Positions 7,900-12,015 of a stretch of 12,015 nucleotides of DNA are shown here, piece after piece. This DNA comes from Goniomonas avonlea (taxonomy: Eukaryota > Cryptophyceae > Goniomonadida > Goniomonadaceae). The notes below the pieces were generated by a model. The model was not told where the DNA came from and made no database searches. It was given only the letters and a program-made list of their open reading frames with translations. The position numbers were made by a program, and so were the translations under genes. The stretch is taken from contig QUTJ01031476.1 of NCBI GenBank assembly GCA_003573635.1, positions 1-12,015 on the forward strand, read 5' to 3'. Within the stretch, counting starts at the first letter, position 1; every line of letters starts with the position of its first letter.

Positions 7900-10800
7900 A
7901 TGTACACGGACCTTCACCTTGCCGCGTACGCAGGTGATCATGAAGCCGTGTTAGATTACATCCATGGGCGAAAGGGTTTCGCAAAACTTGACATCAACGG
8001 GGCCGATGAGGTGAGTCAGAGCTTCGTTTATTGCGTGCTGGTGATCACAGCCGAGACAGTTTGGCTGGACTCCGCTCCACCATGCGGCCAAAAGTGGGCA
8101 CGCCAACGTTCTGGTGACTCTGCTTCAAGCGGGAGCGGACAAAACCCTTCGCAACCATGTGGGTGCCTCCCTTGAACTTGTGTGAGCTCATCGCGATTCA
8201 TCAGGAATCGAAGACTGCGGTGGATCTCACCAGGTCTCCTGTTGTCCGTAACATTCTCGAGCGACCTTTGTCTGGTGTGTTCAATGTTTTTGGTTTGATG
8301 GTGTGTTCTTAGTGAGCTGCAGAGCTCAAGAAGTTGCAATCAGTGGATGTCGATTCTTCTGTTTTGGATGACAGTTCTTCGGTGGGCTCTCGCCGCTATT
8401 CCGACACCAGTGAATTTATGAAAGTCGCTTCGACTTCATCATTTCAAAGTGATGCGGAGAAACTATTGCACAGTCCTCGACGTGGCGAACCCGCCCAGTG
8501 CCGTCGGTGTTCCGAGCTCGAGGCGCGTGTTTCGGACCTAAACAGGCAACTTCTCGAGATGAACAGGAGGCTCCAGGACAGAGATCAAGCAGTTACGGAA
8601 GCACGCCAACAAGTCAGTTGCTGTTTGCTCTGTTGTGCACCACGATTTGACAAGCTCGCAGCTCGAGTCCCTTCGACGTGGACATGAGGAGCAAGCATCG
8701 CGACTCACCCGAGAGCATGCTTTGGCGACCTCCAAGCTGGAATCTGCAGTTCAGGCCGCTGAAAAGCGCTTGGAGGAGATGCTTGGTGAGACCACCTCTG
8801 TTCTCTGCTCGGTGCTCGGATAGCTCACTCCAACCCAGAGGACATGCAGCTGGGCCGAAAACAGGCAGAGACTCGAGTGGAAGACATGGAACGGCGCCTC
8901 ACCGATATTGACTCCTCTATGTTCAACCAGGGTCCACCCACTGGCGATTTTGGCGGGTATCAGAGTGCCCGTGCGCACAACGATAGCTTCTCCCGCAGCA
9001 CCATGTCCTTCGACAACAACTTCCGCAGCTCGAGGTGGTACCGTTGCGGTGTTCGCACTTTCACTCACCCCACCCCACAGTAGCGGGTTCGGAGACTCTA
9101 GTTTCAGCTCTCGTGTGTCGGGTACGGGCTCCTACCGGGATGTATCCGAGTTCCAGCCTCGAACAAGCACTTCCAGCTACAAGAGCGATCCCGATTACGT
9201 GCCACCAGTCGCAGCCTTGGATGAGGGCATCACAGCAGCGATTCTTGAGAAGCCAGGGCAGGGGCAGTTCCAGTCACACAGAATGCCGCAAGGGTTCCGT
9301 GCGTCCTCGTCTGATCTGGACGGGAACTCACAACAAGAGGTGCGCCCCGAGTCTTCCGGGATACGTTTGGGTTGCTCACACGGAGGCTGGCCCTCGCTGT
9401 CATGCGCATCCACATCCCGACGCTCCAAGACCTTGTTTGTTATTCGCTCACACCTCTCGGCAGGGAGACAGGCGGTTGTCAGAGAGGGGCGGCAGGCTAG
9501 AAAAGCCACTGGCGAAATCTAGTTCCAACGCTGCACCACGTGCGAGCGAGAAGCCCCTGGCGAAGAGCACAAGCCACGTCCAGGTATTGCAGTGTTATCT
9601 TGTCACCCTCCGCCTGTCTGAGGTTGAAGTTGTCACCCTCCTCACGTGTCTGAGGTTGGTGCGCATGCTAGTGCTCTCTCACACTCGCATTGTCACGCTG
9701 CTCACCTTCAATCACTCTCACTCTTAACCCACTCTTACCCTCACCATCACCCTCTCTCTCTCCCTCTCTCTCTCGTCATTCGCACGCCACTTCAGAGACC
9801 CGAACCGCGTAATGCGGCGGTCGCCCTCATGCTCGTTCGAACCTGAACAACATCCATCACTGATGGGACTCACACGATCCTCCATTTTCTCAAGTATCGC
9901 AAGTGGAATTTCGAGGAGATCCAAAACGATACCCTGATCCAGTATATGTCTCATGTTGGCCTCGCATGCGGTCCAAAAAACTCCAAGACGTACCGCAAGA
10001 AGGCGGTCAGGGAGTGGAGGGAGCAGGTCCTAAAATATAATGTCAGGGATTTAGGCCCTATGGCATCTGCGTGCGCTTCCTTTGACGGATGCTGCAGGGC
10101 GAATCGAGGGCTGGGGTTGGTTTGTGTTTAGTGCCCAACGCGGACGGGACTTTACACATTACGCACGTGGTACCGGGAGGAGCCGCGTCTGACAGCCGTC
10201 AGATCAACAACGGGGACGTGTTGCTGACCGTGGACAGGCGGTGCGTCTCACAACAAGGAGCTCGAGTTTCCTCCTTGAGAGAGTTCCGTTTTTTGCCCCA
10301 TGTTTCTGTTGCATGTGCACCTGCATGTGAAACCCAAGCTCGGCACAGATCGTCGAGCTGCGGCCGAGGGCTGCCATGTCTCAGGCATACGGGGTGTTGT
10401 GGGTTGGTAACGCCCTCGCGCAGGTCCGTCGTCGGGCTGAGTGTCGCCGGGGTAGCAAGTTACATCACTGGCCCTCCTGGCAGCGTGGTTGAACTGGGCA
10501 TTCGGTCGCGCGGCCGGCAGTTGACTGTGCGACTCAATCGCAAGCACACCACGGCACCCCCAAACCAAATGCAGCAGCCCCAGCCACAAGGTACACTTGC
10601 TGTGCTGCCACGCGCCCGTGCCATCAATTACTTCGATCGACACACACTCTGGCGGTCCTGAAGATTTTCAGTTCAACCAATCAATCGCATCTCAAGGGCT
10701 CTCACCCAACCTATCAAGCGTACCAATCAACCAATCTCAACCAATCAATCGTATGGAGGGCTGACCCACTGGTCCTCAGGTCCGCCTGGAGCCGGCCCCC

Positions 10801-10925
10801 TTCGCCAACAACAGCCTGGCACCGGGTTCCGAGCAAGCACGTCTCAGTCTGGTAGTGGTAGCGGGCCGTACTCGACACAGCCGTTCCAGCAAGGGGGTCG
10901 ACAGATGTTCGGTGGCAGACGGTAA
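7900..10925 (+). CDS. Ankyrin / coiled-coil / PDZ scaffold-like protein, about 623 aa
   Basis: Proposed exons: 7900-8010, 8060-8158, 8205-8274, 8323-8612, 8662-8785, 8839-9034, 9081-9339, 9464-9583, 9895-10041, 10098-10240, 10424-10590 and 10780-10925. All phases agree, giving 1872 nt. Ankyrin repeats occupy residues 1-93 (MYTDLHLAAYAGDHEAV; GWTPLHHAAKSGHANVL with LLQAGADKTLRNH; ESKTAVDLTRS). After a Ser-rich linker, residues about 158-260 form a coiled coil (ELEARVSDLNRQLLEMNRRL onwards, continuous across three exons). A Ser-rich region and a repeated EKPLAKS motif follow. Residues 424-472 are an unrecognised, probably helical segment (YRKWNFEEIQNDTLIQYM). A PDZ domain spans about 476-560: GVGL binding loop, ITHVVPGGAA, NNGDVLLTVD, ITGPPGSVVELGIRSRG. 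The tail is Gly/Gln/Arg-rich, ending GGRQMFGGRR. Expected role: cytoskeletal or membrane-associated scaffold. The weakest points are the exon 9 acceptor (AAG at 9894) and the GTCAGG donor at 10042; two separate genes remain possible. Confidence 0.75.
9584..9894 (+). other. Pyrimidine-rich intron containing an alternative terminal exon (9796-9846)
   Basis: The donor is CAG|GTATTG at 9584. The stretch holds a roughly 30-bp direct repeat (TTGTCACCCTCC at 9600 and 9630, each followed by TGTCTGAGGTTG) and CT runs (9750-9776). Two acceptors keep phase 0. CACTTCAG (ending 9795) opens a 16-codon exon RPEPRNAAVALMLVRT that ends in TGA at 9844. TTTCTCAAG (ending 9894) leads to the PDZ-encoding exons. 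The first would give a protein of about 439 aa without PDZ. If there were instead two genes, this stretch would hold the second promoter. Confidence 0.5.
10591..10779 (+). repeat. CCAATCAATC-type repeats in the last intron
   Basis: Within this 189-nt intron, CAATCAATC / CCAATCAACC words recur at about 10676-10687, 10721-10733 and 10738-10750. The intron is bounded by CAAG|GTACAC and TCCTCAG|GTCCGC. Each word contains CCAAT, but placement inside an intron close to the acceptor argues for a simple repeat rather than a promoter. Confidence 0.65.
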
Positions 10926-10990
10926 CCCAACCCTGCTGCACGTGCGACTTGTGTCAGCAAGGGGGCCGACTGATGTTCGGGAACCCAACC
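10887..10990 (+). repeat. Duplicated 3' end of the PDZ gene across its stop codon
   Basis: The coding segment at 10887-10911 (CAGCAAGGGGGTCGACAGAT plus GTTCG) recurs at 10955-10979 with two substitutions. It is followed in both cases by AACCCAACCC (10924 and 10982). The offset is about 68 bp, shortened around the stop. Copy one encodes QQGGRQMFGG before the TAA at 10923; copy two lies in the 3' flank. This looks like a local tandem duplication that left a second, non-coding copy. Confidence 0.75.
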
Positions 10991-11140
10991 CGGTGTCCCA
11001 ATATCTCAAGGGTGACGACTGCCTATCTAAGTCAACGACCGATCGAAGGGCCAGTCTCGGTGACGTGTCACTGTCACGGTGGTGGCCCCGCGCTCATGGA
11101 CTTACTCCTAGGCTCATTGACTTACTCCGAGTCATGGACT
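10991..11140. other. Gene-free 3' flank
   Basis: No coding signature is seen. A small duplication, (A/C)TCATGGACTTACTCC(T/G)AG / TCATTGACTTACTCCGAG, lies at about 11094-11130 and merges into the tandem array that follows. Confidence 0.5.
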
Positions 11141-11512
11141 AGAGCCGAGGTCTGACCGAGATCCGAGGTCGTTGTTGCTGTGGTCACCCTGTGTGTGACA
11201 GGGCGCCTCATGGACTAGGGTCTGACCAAGATCCGAGGTCGTTGTTGCTGTGGTCGCCCTGTGTGACAGGGTCGCGCATGGACTTATTCGAGGGTTTGGG
11301 TGACGGGCGCGCAGAGACCTCTGTGTCCCTTCCCGCTGGTTTGTGGTCGATGTTGCTGTGGTCGCCCTGTGTGCGACAGGGCGCCTCACGGACTACCAGA
11401 GCCGAGGTCTGACCGAGATCCGAGGTCGTTGTTGCTGTGGTCGCCCTGTGTGTGACAGGGCGGCTCACCAGAGCCGAGGTCTGACCGAGATCTGAGGTCG
11501 TTGTGTTATATT
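11141..11512 (+). repeat. Hairpin-bearing tandem repeat, about 70-bp unit
   Basis: Units contain GAGCCGAGGTCTGACCGAGA, then CCGAGGTCGTTGTTGCTGTGGTC, then an inverted repeat CGCCCTGT-loop-ACAGGGCG. The GTCTGACC word occurs at 11150, 11220, 11407 and 11479. The hairpin occurs at 11185-11205 (one stem mismatch), about 11255-11274 (shorter stem and loop), 11363-11383 and 11442-11462 (both full 8-bp stems with 5-nt loops). The interval 11276-11350 is a divergent insert, and the last unit stops before its hairpin. The stem is better conserved than the flanks. Confidence 0.88.
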
Positions 11513-11755
11513 TAAGGACCGCCGAGTGCGTTCGAAGGACAAGTGACGGTTCGGACGTATATTGTAATGGAACATGAAAATACGCTCCCAGATGTGTCTC
11601 TGTGACAATATGCTCCCGGATGCAGCAAGTTACACAACTTCAAAAGATGTTACTCTTTCAAAAGATGAGGCACGGTTCGCTGTTTGATCCTGAAACTGGA
11701 CCCAACAGAGGTTTCATGGTGGTTCGCAGGGATGAACGATATTCTTATTGATGCA
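11513..11755. other. Gene-free stretch between two repeat arrays
   Basis: I see no gene. There are short duplications: GCTCCC(A/G)GATG near 11584 and 11610, and TTCAAAAGATG near 11639 and 11657. A TTATATTTAAGG patch lies at 11505-11516. Confidence 0.5.
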
Positions 11756-12015
11756 ACACACGTTAACGCGCACCGTAACGCAACACACATTCGAGCGTAA
11801 CGCAACACAGATTCGCAACTGGACGCAACGCAGATTCGCAACGTAACGCAACACACAATCACAACGTAACGCGACACTGTGACACGCATTCGCAACGTAA
11901 CGCTACACACATTCGCAACGAACGCAACACTGTGACACACATTCCCAAAGTAACACAACTCTGTGACACACATTCGAGCGTAACGCAACACACATTCGCA
12001 ACGTAACGCAACACT
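11756..12015 (+). repeat. Short-unit satellite, runs off the window
   Basis: This is an imperfect array of units of about 20-25 bp built from ACGCAACAC, ACATTCGCA and ACGTA words, with interspersed CTGTGACAC variants (11876, 11929, 11951). It is still continuing at the last base. The open minus-strand frame through it is a product of the stop-free repeat, not a gene. It could be subtelomeric or centromeric DNA or an intergenic satellite; there is no telomere-like G-rich hexamer or heptamer. Confidence 0.85.

Noticed and set aside
7751-7984. Extension of the HEAT protein upstream of 7750.
   Set aside because: It would overlap the first exon of the divergent ankyrin gene, its translation is low quality (a Phe run from the A-rich tract), and repeats begin soon after the ATG at 7750.
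9844-9846. Recoded TGA (selenocysteine or readthrough) linking the ankyrin part to the PDZ part.
   Set aside because: It would lie in a linker with no redox role, no SECIS-like element was found, and an alternative acceptor explains the layout more simply.
11650-11991. Minus-strand open frame of about 113 codons at the right edge.
   Set aside because: It is the translation of a short-unit satellite; its Cys/Val/Arg periodicity is produced by the repeat.
11756-12015. CRISPR-like array.
   Set aside because: The units are imperfect and adjoining, with no regular unique spacers, and the genome is eukaryotic.

Overview
This window looks like nuclear DNA from a gene-dense, intron-rich eukaryote, most likely a protist. 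The reasons are an interrupted eIF2-gamma gene, GT..AG introns mostly 46-60 nt long, good start contexts on the recognised genes, and no operon or Shine-Dalgarno structure. The lineage cannot be fixed from this sequence. Standard stop codons fit every gene model. The exon structures are my own reconstructions from splice motifs, reading phase and family alignment; no transcript data were available.

Layout. (1) 115-1269, minus: the 5' part of a gene for a glutamate-receptor-like potassium channel. It has a signal peptide, the first half of a periplasmic-binding-protein-type ligand domain, a membrane helix, a pore with TVGYGD, a second membrane helix and the start of the second ligand-domain half. 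It runs off the left edge. (2) 1507-2721, plus: an intronless TPR protein, divergent from the channel. (3) 2722-3309: mostly no confident gene, with one doubtful minus-strand reading frame. (4) 3310-5892, plus: a complete nine-exon gene for translation initiation factor eIF2-gamma. (5) 5893-6421: poly-C tracts and a minisatellite between convergent genes. (6) 6422-7750, minus: a three-exon HEAT/ARM-repeat protein. (7) 7900-10925, plus: about 12 exons that join in phase into one ankyrin / coiled-coil / PDZ scaffold-like protein, divergent from the HEAT gene. (8) 10926-12015: no gene seen; a duplicated fragment of the preceding gene's 3' end, a hairpin-bearing tandem repeat, and a short-unit satellite that runs off the right edge.

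The genes do not form an obvious pathway. eIF2-gamma is a housekeeping gene. The TPR, HEAT and ankyrin-PDZ proteins are interaction scaffolds of unknown role. The most notable item is the channel, because a K+-type filter inside a glutamate-receptor-type architecture is unusual in a eukaryote. The second is the apparent switch between two acceptors that would decide whether the ankyrin protein carries its PDZ domain. Splice donors also lean towards GTGCG rather than the usual GTAAG/GTGAG.
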